Below are positions 20,449-30,996 of a stretch of DNA of 30,996 nucleotides, one piece after another. The notes beneath the pieces were generated by a model. The model worked only from the letters and a program-made list of their open reading frames with translations. It was not told where the DNA came from and did no database searches. Every line of letters starts with the position of its first letter. Within the stretch, counting starts at the first letter, position 1. The position numbers and the translations under genes are program-made. The stretch is from Spirogloea muscicola (taxonomy: Eukaryota > Streptophyta > Zygnematophyceae > Spirogloeales > Spirogloeaceae): the NCBI GenBank assembly GCA_009602725.1, contig WELB01000166.1:141154-172149 (forward strand). Direction: 5' to 3'.

Positions 20449-23400
20449 TCGAGCGGCCTGGACGCGAAGCTGCGCAGCGGCCGCAACAGCTCGCTGATCC
20501 AGCACCCGGCGTACGGCGAGTTCGGCGGCCACCGCACCGTGTGCGTCAACGACCGCACGGCCTCGGAGCTCAACCACAAGGTGCGCCGCTGCACCGCCAG
20601 ACGAGCTCTGCAGCATCAGCGGCACCACAGAGTCCTTCGCCTCGTCGGCCCTGCGGTGTCAACGACAAGACTCACCGCCGTTGCCTCGTGCGCTGGTGCA
20701 GAGCAACTCGGTGTCCACGACCAAGTACACGGCCTTCACCTTCCTCCCCAAGGGCCTCTTTGAGCAGGTGAGTGGGAGGCCCGAGCCCGCACATGCGGCA
20801 GCCATTCCCGGCGCACCAGCCGCACTTGCAGCCGCCCTTGATATGACTGCCAGCAAGAGGAACAGCTTGACCGTGGCCGATGAGATTCACTTGAAGTCCT
20901 ATGCTTGCGGCACGGCTCGCTGCGGCCGGCGCTTGCTGCTGCTCTGAAGAAGTCAGTAGTAACTAGCTTCCTGTTAATGGAAAGCATGTGAGAGCAGGCC
21001 AAAGTCAAGGTGGTCAATCTCGTGCATCAGTTACCCAATCCAATTCTGGCCGCTCAAAGAAGACCCTCCAGGGTAGCTCAATTGTGGGGACGAGCGCCGC
21101 TGCTGCGTCGGGGCTCTCTGTTTGTCAGACTGATTCGACGCCGCTGTCCTGGCACGCCTGCAGTTCCGGCGGGTAGCCAATTTCTACTTCCTGCTCATCG
21201 CCATCCTGTCCACCACCCCCATCAGGTCAGCGGATAGCCCTGCTCTGCACCAGGCGCCTCTGTGGCCTAGTGTTGCATTACAATGCGGGAGCTGCAGGCT
21301 GGAAAGGCAGGGAAAGGCTTGCTTCTGAGCTTTGACTGAGCTCCTCAAGATCAGTGGATTGTTGGTGGAGTTCCTAGCGAGGGTTGCCGCAGAGGTTACT
21401 CATAAGTTCTCTGCCAGCTGAAGCTTGATCCTGCTTCTTTTTCGGCGCGTAGCCCTGTGCACCCAATCACAAATGTCGGCCCACTCGTCCTGGTGCTGGC
21501 CGTCTCCCTCATGAAGGAGGCATTCGAGGACAGGGTGAGCCATTTGGAAGTTCGAAGTGGGACTGGCCTGCTTCTTCACTTTACATCACTGAAAGAATAA
21601 TGCACGAGGGCGCTGTAAAGAAAGCAACAATAAGTGCTATAGTGGTAACGGTCTTTGAAGTGGATTGACGAAGCTAAATTCGCTGCACCCTTTGTTGCCG
21701 CACCTGCAGAAAAGGTACAACAGCGATAAGGTGATCAATGCCAGTCCGACAGAAAGTCTCAGCGGGAGAGATTGGGTGTCCGTTCCCTGGAGTGCAGTCA
21801 AAGTTGGCGACATAGTCAGGGTGAGACTATAGCAGTCATGCTATGGAAGTGTCACAAGTGTGTAGCACCTTACTCCTGAGTCTGTCCCCCCTGCTTTCTA
21901 CAGTAACAGTGACAAGTAGCTAGTTGGACAGCCAGGCAAGCAGATCTGAGAGCTCAGATCTGCTCCAATGCCGTAGACGTAGATGCACTGAAGCAGTTTG
22001 CAAGAGCTGGACCGTTGTGCAGGTCAAGTGCGACCAATTCTTTCCCGCGGATCTTCTGTGCTTAGCCAGCACCAACGCGGACGGCATTTGCTACATTGAG
22101 GTAGGTGAATGCTAGCCGTTGCACGCCTTCCAAAGAAACATTCGGCTTCAGTTGCAGCTCTGCATTGCCCGCTTTGTCTGCATCCAGCAAACGCTCCTCT
22201 TGGGGTCACCTCGCAGACATCCAACCTTGATGGCGAAACAAACCTGAAGATACGCAAGGCGCTCGAACGGACTTGGGAGTATGTGACCTCTGAAGCAGCT
22301 GCTGAGTTCAAAGGTGAGAATACTGTGCTATGCAGTCAACAACATGACAGGTCCTTCATTCATTAACCAATCATATCATAAGGATTCTGGAGCCATGCGC
22401 CTGAAGCCCTACACATATAGCTTCAAAGCCTAAGCAGTGCTTAGGGAAAGAGTGACTAAGCAGGGGTCACTTGATGTCACAGGCACAGTGGAGTGTGAGC
22501 AGCCTAACAACTCACTGTACACCTTCACTGGCAATCTTGTGACTGGCAAGCAGACCCTTCCAGTGACTCCGAATCAAATACTGTTGCGGGTGAGGTCCTT
22601 CAGATGTCCACAGCGTCAGGGCTCTGATGCTCCAGCACTGCCTGGCGCCCAGGTGTCTCATAGGTCTTTCTTGCATGTTTTGTTGCCCTGCTGTTTGGCC
22701 ATGTCAACATAATCTGGAGTCTTGCAGGGATGCAGTCTGCGAAACACAGAGTGGATCGTGGGTTGCGTCATCTTCACGGGTCATGAAACAAAGGTGAGTC
22801 ATCACTCATGTCATGCACAGGGGATAGGGCAGGCTTTTGACAATGCAATCTGCAGAACCTTGTCTATGCCCCTAATGTAGGTGGCCTGCAGGTGCATTGC
22901 ACTATGCTGGGGGAGCTGGATGTGCAGGCTGTCAAAGCGTGCACTGAGCTGCGAATTAGGCAGCATAGAACCACCATAGTTGCATGCCTGTTGCTTGATC
23001 CCCGAGGTCAAAAGTTGATCAAGTATTGCAAAGTGACCACACTGGTAAGGTTCGCTCTGTAGAGTTGCCAGCAACAATCACAGGGCAGCCAAATAAACAA
23101 AGGGAGGAGAAGTCAGAAGATCAGCTGGCCTTTGTGGTCACAGACAAGAGCTAAATAAATAGGACCAGACCCTTCTCACATCCTTCTTACAACGGAGTGA
23201 CCCATGAGAGCTACTGATCTAGTACAGTGCTTCTGTTCTTAATAGGTGATGATGAACGCCATGGACGTCCCATCCAAACGTAGCACGCTGGAGCGCAGGC
23301 TTGACAAGCTGATCCTGATTCTTTTTCTTATCCTCTTCGTGATATGTTTCATTGGTGGCATTGGGAGGTCAGCAATGAACCTGATATTGTCCATTAGTGC

Positions 23401-26400
23401 ATCATCTTCTTCAGCAGGTTTTAACGTACTCTATGATCTTGGCCAGTACATCTCACTCATCACAGCCAATCTGGAGATACATGCTAGATGCTGGGAAGTA
23501 CATGCTGATGACCGGAACCAGTTTATGCTTATGGTGGTGCGGTGTTATATGTTATGGTGTGCAGTGCCATATTTCTTGATCGGAAGTATTGGTACCTTCA
23601 CCTGGACGATGTGAAGGAAGCGCAGTATGACCCTAGCAATCGATTCGTGGTGAGCATTGACTGACCCAATCTCTGACACAGATTAAGGACCAAAGTTCCT
23701 CGCTGGCATGAGGTTTTTAACAAGGTTGAGGACAAATCTGCAGCAAGCTAGTAAGCCCCATGAGGGTGCATCTGAACAGAAATCCACTCGATGACGCAGG
23801 TTGCTATACTAAACTTTTTCACGTTCTTGACTCTATATTCGACAATTATACCCATTTCACTATACGTGTCTATAGAGGTATGCCTCAGCACATTCAAGAA
23901 CCGGTAGCACTGCTTACCAGTACACCATCTACAGTAGAAGGTGCTCTTCACCTACAAGCATTGAAGTTTGCACTTTCTTTCAGTTGCGTGAAGTTGCTCT
24001 GAAGCGATCCTTCTCATTCTTCATAGTAATAGCGACTGCTTTTTGCTTGCTTCAGATGATAAAGATTGTGCAGTCGACGCAATTCATCAACAAGGACCTG
24101 AACATGTACTATAGAGAAACAGACACGCCGGCTCTTGCTCGGACGTCAAACCTTAACGAGGAGCTAGGGCAGGTACGAGATGCCAGAGTCAATTCATGGA
24201 CGCATCATGTAAGCACCGGGTTGCATTGTTGGATGCTTTATTGAGCCTGTGTGCTGGCCTGTTGTGCTTGTCCAGATTGAATACATCTTCTCGGACAAGA
24301 CCGGTACCCTGACCCAGAACATGATGGAGTTCTTCAAGTGCTCGATTGGCGGCGTGATGTATGGGACAGGTGTGACTGAGATCCAGCGAGCCTCTGCCAA
24401 ACGCACCGGCATAGCCCTTGACGAGGTACACACTTGTACATACAGTTGCCAATGCTATGAAGTAAACTGATGGGGGTGTGATCCTCCTAAGGAGGCCTTC
24501 ATCGCTAGTTGCAGATGCATTTGGGCCTGCTGGCGCTGACTGTTGGAATTTGCCTTTGCCTTCTGTAGTACGAGAGATCTGAGGAAGCCGTGTACGAGAA
24601 AGGCTTCAATTTTGACGACAAGCGACTCATGCGAGGAGCGTGGAGGAATGAGCCAGTTGCTGAGATCTGCAAGGTCTTTCTTGCTCTCTGACAGTCTGAT
24701 TGTCAAGGCCGTGGTTGTGCAGATTGAGAGTGAGGCTGCGGCCTATACTCACATGCAGGCAGCAGCAGTACAACAATGCAAGTGCTTCTAAGTGTGTATT
24801 GCCTCCTACAGAAACCTCATGACGGACCTCTTGTGCACGCAGGAGTTCTTTAGGTTGCTTGCCATCTGCCATACGGTGCTCCCGGAAGGTGAAGAGACCA
24901 CAGACAAGATCGAATACCAGGCTGCTTCACCTGACGAGGCAGCCCTTGTGGCTGCAGCCAAGAATTTTGGCTTCTTCTTCTACAGGTACACACTGAGTGT
25001 CTCGTTTTCCTACTTGTGTCACACGACCTTGTCACATGGCATATGATTAATCTGGACTCTGGAAGACGCACTCATATGCTAGCGATACATAGCCAAAGCT
25101 CTGTGAGCCTCGCCTACCGATTCTCATCTTTCAGCAACACGCAGGCGCACGCCCACCACTATTCGGGTACGAGAGTCCCACGTGGAGAAGCTGGGGAGAA
25201 TCATGGAATCGGAGTACGAGATTCTTAATGTGCTTGAGTTCAACAGCAATCGGAAGCGGCAGTCCGTCATTTGCCGCTTCCCCAACGGCAGGCTTGTCTT
25301 ATACTGCAAGGTAAACAGCGAGCTGCAATATTAATTGCATTTTACACATGTAATAGTATGCTTAGGGGAGGGGGCTTGCTCTATTGACAAAGCTGAAGAG
25401 TGTGAAAATAGCTGTCCCTGAGATAAAAGCTTTGCCCTGAATTTCGCAGGGTGCTGACAGTATGATATTCGAGCGCCTATCAGAGAAGGGTTCAAAGTAC
25501 AAAGAAAGCACAAGGCAACATTTGGAAAAGTTTGGTTCTGACGGCCTCCGCACTTTGTGCTTGGCTTGTCGCGACCTGGACCCTGCATTCTATGAGGAGT
25601 GGAACGAAAAGTTTGTATTGGCCAAGTCCTCGTTGAGGGAGCGTGAGCGCAAGCTTGATGAGGTATACTTATAGTCTCTGTTCTTATGTGTGGCGCTTGT
25701 GAGAAATATTGTAACTGCTTTTCGAGTTGAGGGCCTCTATTTTCCTTGCTTTGTCAGGTTGCAGAAGAGGTGGAGAAGGAGCTTGTGCTTCTGGGGTGTA
25801 CAGCCATTGAGGACAAGCTCCAAGATGGGGTGCCTGCATGCATTGAGACTATCTCTTCTGCAGGGATAAAGATATGGGTTCTGACAGGAGACAAGATGGA
25901 AACCGCTATCAATATTGCCTATGGTAAAATTTCACTCACTGCATGTCATCAGAAGTCTGACTAAGGGGCAACCTGCTTGATATTGTCTTGTTTTGATTTG
26001 GTTGGGCAAGCCTTGCGGAAAGGCTATTGAGCCTACCTCGCACAGCCTCGTCACCTGTCTATGGCTGACATAACCCAGGGCTAAGCTTATGAGCTCGTCC
26101 TACTTGCTGCAGCTTGCAGCCTCCTCACCAATGAGATGAAGCAGTTCATCATCAGCTCAGAGGCTGACGTCATCAGAGAAGCAGAGGGAAAGGTAGTAGT
26201 CGACCTCTATGAAGCCAGCTATGTACTTCTTGCCGCATTTGGCAAGGAGACGAGCCTCCCTATGAAATCTGTATGTACACAGATAGATGCTATTGACATT
26301 GCAGCCTAGCAAGCCAGTCTTTAGTCTTCTGATTGGGACACCGGCAGTGATAGGTGTAAGTCCTTGCAGTTGACTTGTATTTTACATGGAGGAAAGGCAT

Positions 26401-29400
26401 GTGCAGTATGTCCTCGTTCTGTGGATGACTTACACGTCTGTCTTGACCACTGATTGGTCCGTCTCATCGCAGAAGAATGCCCTGGAAGTGTCAAGGACCA
26501 TACGGGAGTACGTAGTCAAGCAGCTACAAGATGCTATGCGGCAAGCGCTGTCCAACGAGCTTGATGGGGACGGGTTTGACATTGCTCTGGTCATCGATGG
26601 GCGATGCCTCATGTACGCGCTGGAGCCGGCTCTCCGCGGGGACCTGGTCGGAATAGGTACTAGATGCAAGGCGGTCGTGTGCTGCCGTGTCTCACCCCTC
26701 CAGAAGGCTCAGGTGGGTAGGCCACACCCCATCTCCAAGCAAAGTTCTGAAGCAGCTAGATGAAGCTCACCGCGACTCCAGTCCCAAACTAGGTTGCTCA
26801 GATGCTCAAGACGACTTCAAATTGCTAGATTGAGTGGTACTAGTAGTATATTGCAGTATGTCACATTTCATGCGTCCGGTCATATCACATCTCCTTAGTC
26901 TCAGAGTCTTCTTATCTACCACTTAGAGCAAAGCTTTCCATGAGAGAGTTGTTGGCTGCTGCTGTGCATATGACATAATAATCTCAGCCTACATTCACTG
27001 CGAATCTGGCTGAGCTGGCAAAATGTACATTGACAATATGAAATAACTTCTGATGCCTTGGCAACCATAGGTGACCACACTGATGAAGGAAGGGGCCGGA
27101 AAGATCACGCTGAGCATTGGGGATGGTGCCAACGATGTCAGCATGATTCAAGCGGCTCACATTGGCGTCGGCATCAGCGGTCAAGAGGGCATGCAAGCCG
27201 TCCTGGCCTCTGACTTCGCCATTGCTCAGTTCCGCTACCTGACTGATCTGCTCTTGGTTCACGGTCGCCTCGCTTACATGCGATTGTCCAAGGTGAGGAT
27301 TGTGTTTCGGTACCACCTCGCACCTGATGCTGCAAGAATGTCATTGTTACACAGTGATTGCTAGTGAGCAGGGTCGTCCACAAAGTCACTCAAATAAGCT
27401 GTGTAGCAGTTTCTGTTGAGTATATGGTCATCTTCATTCTCACCCTAGCATGAGTCCATGACAGAGAGGTCTATCGGATCCTAGCATTGGTGCACATCAT
27501 GCACCACAAGCAGCTGGGAATGATTACTCATTAGCTTGATCGATTGGCATGAGCATGGGAAACATAAGATCAATTTTGCAGTATGCACTTTTGACAAAGC
27601 TTTTGACTTTGCAGGTGGTGGTGTACTTCTTTTATAAGAATCTGGCCTTCACTTTGACATCTTTCTGGTTCAACTGTTATGCTGGGTACTCGGGACAACG
27701 GTTGTACGATGACTGGTTTCAGTCGTTGTTCAATGTTGCCTTCACTGCACTCCCAGTGATTGTTGTCGGGATCTTCGACCAGGCAAGTTCTCAGCTTTTG
27801 CAGCACCTGTGTAGCTCGTGTGCTTACAACAAGCCCAGCTTCAGACTTGCTGCCTATGGTGCTAGAGCCTCGTGCTAGTTCCAAGGCACACTATGAAGGC
27901 ACACTTATGCGCATCCATACTGCACTCTTGACTCTGATTGCGCAGGACGTTGACCCAGCCACGAGCAAGATATACCCGCAGTTGTACAAGGCAGGTATCA
28001 GGAACATGTACTTCAACTGGTGGGTGATAACTCTCTGGCTCATCGCAGCCATTTACCAGTCCATCATATTCTTCTTCCTACCTCTGGGAGCCGGTGTCTC
28101 TCCCCAGAACAATGGAGCTCAGTCTTTGGGCCTCTGGGAGATTGGGACGATGGTGTACACGGTGGTGATCATCAGTGTGAACCTCCGGCTGTTCATGGCA
28201 GTCTCCTTCTTCAACAAGTGGCACTTTTACAGTGTGCTCGGCTCCATAGGCTTGTGGTTTGTCGTGGTGCTCATCTATGATGCGCTTTCTCCCAGCTGGA
28301 GCAGCATCGAATCACAGGTCGTACTTCGCTATCAAATCCTACGCAGGCATGGTTCTGATCGATGTAGTGTGTGCTCGTTGACCTGTCTTTTAAGCTTTGA
28401 GGCAGTCATAGTGACCTACTCTATCATGTTGTACCCTACCAAGGTGAGGTTTTTCATCTGCTCACTGCATTTTATTGTGAGCTGCAACAGGGCAATCAAT
28501 ACTGGGTCATTTACAACCTGCTAGGGACGGCCTACTTCTGGCTCATGGTCTTGTTCGCGCCGTTTGTCGCACTGATGTTCGACCTTCTATACCAGGGGTG
28601 AGTGCATCAACTCACTCCAATTAGTGGGATGTTTTGATAGAGCTGAACAAAACATGAGAGAGATGCAATGGTACAAGCACAGGCTTGTACAGGACTTAGG
28701 AAGTCCTGGTTACTTGATGATTGTTGCAAATTGGAAGTGACATAAATTGCTCACTGTTTGCTCTGGACCAACCTTGCTGCAGATTGCAGCGCTGGTTGAA
28801 GCCACACGACTACCAGATCATACAGGAGAATCTCAAATTCCACGGCGGCCTGGATATTCCTCCCAGCGGCCACCTCGAGATGCAGTCTTTGACCGATGAT
28901 GAGCCCGTCGTGAGGCCATCAGTTGAGGAGCAGCGACGGCGAGCCATGGCCGCGCTTCCCACGCTCGCCTCCAAGAAGCACACTGGGTTTTCTTTCGACA
29001 GCCCTGGCTTCGACTCCTTTTTTGCCATGCAGGTGAGGATTACTTGGCTACCACTGTCTGAGATGTCGCAGTGACCATCAGAAGTCATGTCTGCTTGACA
29101 GTTGCTCCTCTCGTCGTTTCAGTTCCTCCCTCTAAGTTACTGGTCTGCCAATCGGAGGTTCAAGAATGGGTTGCCTGTCCTCTACTGTCTCGCAACAGGA
29201 GGGCGTGTCGTCTCCGGCGCGATCTTGGGATGTTGCGCGGCGGGCGAGCATGACAAGGCGGCGCAGCCAGGCGGCGTCCCCCGAGTTTATTCCCTTCCCG
29301 CGTGTGCCCGAGCGGCCTCGCTCCTTGCAGCCCGGTACCTCCGACGCCCTGCCAACGTCCACATCCCCGTCGTCCTCAAGCTTCCCAGCCCAGCCGTCGC

Positions 29401-29618
29401 GGCACTTCCGGCAGCCGGTCCACGGGGGCCTCGCCTTTGACTCTGCCTTCTCGCAGCAACCGATCGGTGACCCCTTCAGTGTGAGCAGTAGTCGCGGCCC
29501 TCATCGCGGGGAGCTCGCTTTGGGGGCGACCCCGCCAATCCTGGAGGCCCCTCCCCCCCTTCGGCAAACGCAGAGGAGAGAGCCGCCTGACCCATTCTCA
29601 GACATCTCGCTCATCTGA
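20380..29618 (+). CDS. ALA3: P4-type ATPase, phospholipid flippase (ALA3-like), 27 exons
   Basis: In-frame exons: 20380-20580, 20702-20767, 21164-21225, 21453-21534, 21710-21820, 22023-22100, 22217-22313, 22483-22589, 22728-22793, 23246-23367, 23565-23649, 23800-23877, 24056-24172, 24276-24425, 24569-24673, 24843-24985, 25145-25310, 25450-25662, 25758-25923, 26113-26192, 26473-26712, 27071-27292, 27615-27782, 27946-28317, 28491-28597, 28783-29032, 29199-29618, giving 1,357 aa. Seen: N-terminal [17 protein letters not shown], actuator DGET 205-208, TM4 PISL 377-380, phosphorylated D431 in DKTGT, nucleotide-binding KGAD 612-615, TGD 726-728, GDGAND 862-867, ten membrane segments. P4-ATPases move phospholipids to the cytosolic leaflet with an ALIS/CDC50 subunit; plant ALA3 acts at the Golgi. 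The sequence around TM4 and DKTGT is closest to ALA3 among those I know. All catalytic motifs are intact. The last exon's acceptor is the least certain. The hydrophilic tail (1219-1357) is Ser/Pro/Arg-rich. Confidence 0.95.
27783..27945 (+). other. GC-AG intron in the flippase gene
   Basis: Exon 23 ends ...TTCGACCAG and the intron opens GCAAGT, not GT; the acceptor is TGCGCAG. The join gives FDQ-DVDP, the conserved P4-ATPase sequence, and keeps the frame. No GT nearby preserves the frame. The other 25 introns in the model start with GT. Confidence 0.85.
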
Positions 29619-29935
29619 GCACATCTTGTGGCAACACCTCGAGTCCGGCACAGCACCCGTAAGACGGGATGTAGCCATTGAGCGTCCTGCTGCCTCGCCT
29701 TTTCAGCCCCTCCTCTATGCGTCCTGTCCTTGTGTGCCTGGCTGGCCAATCCGGTCGCTGCCGCCGCCACACCGCCCAGCAGAGCGGCCAACACCAAGAC
29801 GTCGCCGCACACGGCGCGCACACGACGCTCTGGTGCGAAGAGTGGTGGTCGGAGCACGGCTACTAGGTTCTCGGGGCCGGCAGCCGAGCAAGCTGGCTGC
29901 AGAGGAATCGAAGAAGTGGTTTTCGGACTGGGGGC
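29619..29935. other. 3' flank of the flippase gene, no recognised gene
   Basis: It presumably contains the 3' untranslated region. The minus strand is open here and includes a hydrophobic stretch (GDVLVLAALLGGVAAAATGLA, about 29,740-29,800), but the frame continues into translated retroelement tail on one side and the flippase last exon on the other, so I do not call a gene. Confidence 0.4.
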
Positions 29936-30347
29936 AAGGGGTGTGATAAGCCAGCCCGAAAAGGAAGAGGGCAGAAGCAAGGGCTCTCCCATAGAAGGGT
30001 CTCTTGTGGAGGGGAAACAGAGACAGCTCCTCCGATGGAAGGCAATGGCTGTGAGAGGCCAGCCCCGAAAGTCCTCTTCCAGTGGATGGCAATGGCTGTG
30101 CTTGGCCAGCCCAGCGAAGCAGTAGACAGAGTACGAAGGGCCAGAAGAGCGCCAAAGCACACAGCGACTCAGGTGGCCGATGGGCTGGCCACTGAATGGC
30201 CAGCCTGGAAGCAATGGAAACGGCTCTTCTGAGTTACGGCAGTGGGCTGTGAGAGGCCAGCCCAAGGGAATGCCCACGGTCCGAAAGGGCCGGATGGCGC
30301 AGAAAGCAGGAGTCACTAGTCTCCACGACGTCAGCGAGAGGCGCTGA
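29936..30347 (-). mobile_element. Retroelement 3'UTR with stacked type III hairpin tails
   Basis: Minus-sense tails with GGGCTGGCC...CACAGCC lie near 30,044-30,064, 30,093-30,112 and 30,245-30,262, plus a variant at about 29,944-29,957. They follow the C-terminus at 30,348-30,377. At 30,171-30,206, GGGCTGGCCACTGAATGGCCAGCC-like sequence adds a further inverted repeat. The long minus-strand frame across 29,501-30,316 is tail sequence, not a gene. Confidence 0.7.
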
Positions 30348-30450
30348 ATAACCTCTAGTCAGCAAGTGCAACTCAGAATAACCAGAGGGGGGACAAGCAA
30401 TGGGATGAAGTGGCACTCCCAACGGGGGCAAGGGCTGTGGAAAGAAGAAA
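30348..30450 (-). pseudogene. Retroelement C-terminal fragment
   Basis: The minus strand reads PPSGYSELHLLTRGY, with the signature at 30,348-30,377. It lacks the usual stop and reads on into the tail. It is cut off upstream by the tail of the next copy at about 30,450. Confidence 0.75.
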
Positions 30451-30640
30451 GTGCTCGCCCATGGAGGAGAAGAAAGTGCGCGCCCATAGAGAGGGCTGGA
30501 AAAGCCAGCCCAAAAAAGAATGAACAAAGCACGAGAAGGGGGCCAGAAGAAAGTGCTCGCCCTCCTGAGAGAAGAGGGGCTGGCAAGGGGAAGCACTGGG
30601 AAAAGCAAGCACACAAAGAAGCAAAGCAGCTGCGAATCAC
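30451..30640 (-). mobile_element. Retroelement 3'UTR with hairpin tails
   Basis: The 7-5-7 hairpin is at 30,493-30,511, with AAAAAAGAATGAACAAAG and GAGAAGGGGGCCAG next to it exactly as at 13,117-13,165. A partial second tail lies at about 30,552-30,585 (GCTCGCCCTCCTGAGAGAAG). They follow the stop at 30,641. Confidence 0.8.
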
Positions 30641-30790
30641 TCAGTAGCCCCTGCTAAGCAGCCGCGGATCAGAGACGCTAGGCTCCTGGAAGAAAGAAAG
30701 AGCTCGCCCTCCTGGAAGTGGGTCCCCTGGCCAGAGCCAGAAAGCCAGCCCGCAGAGAATGGGATGGAAGAATGGACTGGATGGACAGCG
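30641..30790 (-). pseudogene. Retroelement C-terminal fragment
   Basis: FQEPSVSDPRLLSRGY with a stop at 30,641-30,643. It is like the copies at 9277 and 13,234, including the GGGTCCCCTGGCCAGAGCC block (30,720-30,738). A ~30-bp AAGAAAGAGCTCGCCC... stretch (about 30,690-30,718) interrupts the protein and duplicates CTCCTGGAAG, which suggests a tiny tail insertion inside the coding region. Confidence 0.8.
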
Positions 30791-30792
30791 AA

Positions 30793-30996
30793 AGAGAGAA
30801 GGCGCGCGGGGCGCATGAATTGAAAGGGAGGCCAATTCAAGCCAATACATTGTTCAGGCAGAGTCGAGTGCAGACTAAACAATGCTACATAATACGGAGA
30901 CCTAATCTAAGGTACCTAAGATGACATTAGTACCCACGGGTGAGCACAAACAAATCTGACAAGCTAACTTGGGGAGCTGGAGCGCCGCCACGAAAG
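30793..30996 (-). mobile_element. Retroelement C-terminus with type I 3'UTR, runs off the window
   Basis: SDLFVLTRGY (30,930-30,959, minus) is followed by a stop at 30,927-30,929 and the untranslated region ending CCTTCTCTCT at about 30,793. 30,793-30,901 is identical by eye to 5096-5204, which means the tail at 5098 came from this copy or a very close relative. The coding part continues beyond 30,996. Confidence 0.85.

Noticed and set aside
20130-20628. Minus-strand frames over the flippase first exon
   Set aside because: They are mirror images of the GC-rich repeats and of the real exon on the plus strand.
19906-20763. A 285-codon frame starting upstream of the flippase ATG
   Set aside because: It differs in frame from exon 2, reads through intron 1, and its upstream part has no P4-ATPase homology. 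ATG at 20,380 fits the family N-terminus.
29501-30316. A 271-codon minus-strand frame
   Set aside because: It overlaps the flippase last exon antisense and then runs through retroelement tails.

Overview
The window is the left end of a nuclear chromosome from a green-lineage eukaryote, most likely a green alga. It opens with about 66 perfect copies of the Arabidopsis-type telomere unit CCCTAAA in the orientation expected for a left chromosome end. It carries two spliced, plant-like genes with short, dense introns and GC-rich first exons. The species cannot be named from the sequence; a trebouxiophyte-like alga is a guess.

Layout. 1-466: telomere. 467-16,800: a subtelomeric graveyard made mostly of pieces of one non-LTR retrotransposon family, with a few unrecognised gene fragments, a tandem segmental duplication (about 4,244-6,036), a 35-bp minisatellite (7,458-7,620) and other simple repeats. 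16,863-18,954: a four-exon MAP kinase gene with a TEY activation loop (393 aa). 18,955-20,379: intergenic. 20,380-29,618: a 27-exon P4-type phospholipid-flippase gene, ALA3-like, 1,357 aa in my splice model, with one GC-AG intron. 29,619-30,996: more retroelement ends. The two host genes look intact, share the + strand and have no obvious joint role.

The retroelement is the most interesting part. Its best copy (minus strand, 11,048 to about 13,005) has reverse-transcriptase motifs B to E with a YPDD active site, then a C-terminal CxC...H...C finger and a PD-(D/E)XK-like endonuclease domain. It is 5'-truncated inside RT motif A. The last residues of the protein, roughly SDLxLLTRGY-stop, recur at 13 places, so at least 13 element 3' ends lie in 31 kb. 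Two 3'-tail types follow them. One ends in CCTCCCTTTCAAT...CCTTCTCTCT. The other carries a 19-nt hairpin of fixed geometry (GGGCTGG, 5-nt loop, CCAGCCC) followed by GGGCGAGCCC. Some insertions consist only of 50-116 bp of tail, flanked by target-site duplications, and two have uninserted paralogous sites in the same window. Tails are stacked inside tails, and one copy directly abuts the telomere. This suggests a self-targeting, subtelomere-accumulating retroelement, comparable in habit to Chlorella Zepp but with a different endonuclease domain.
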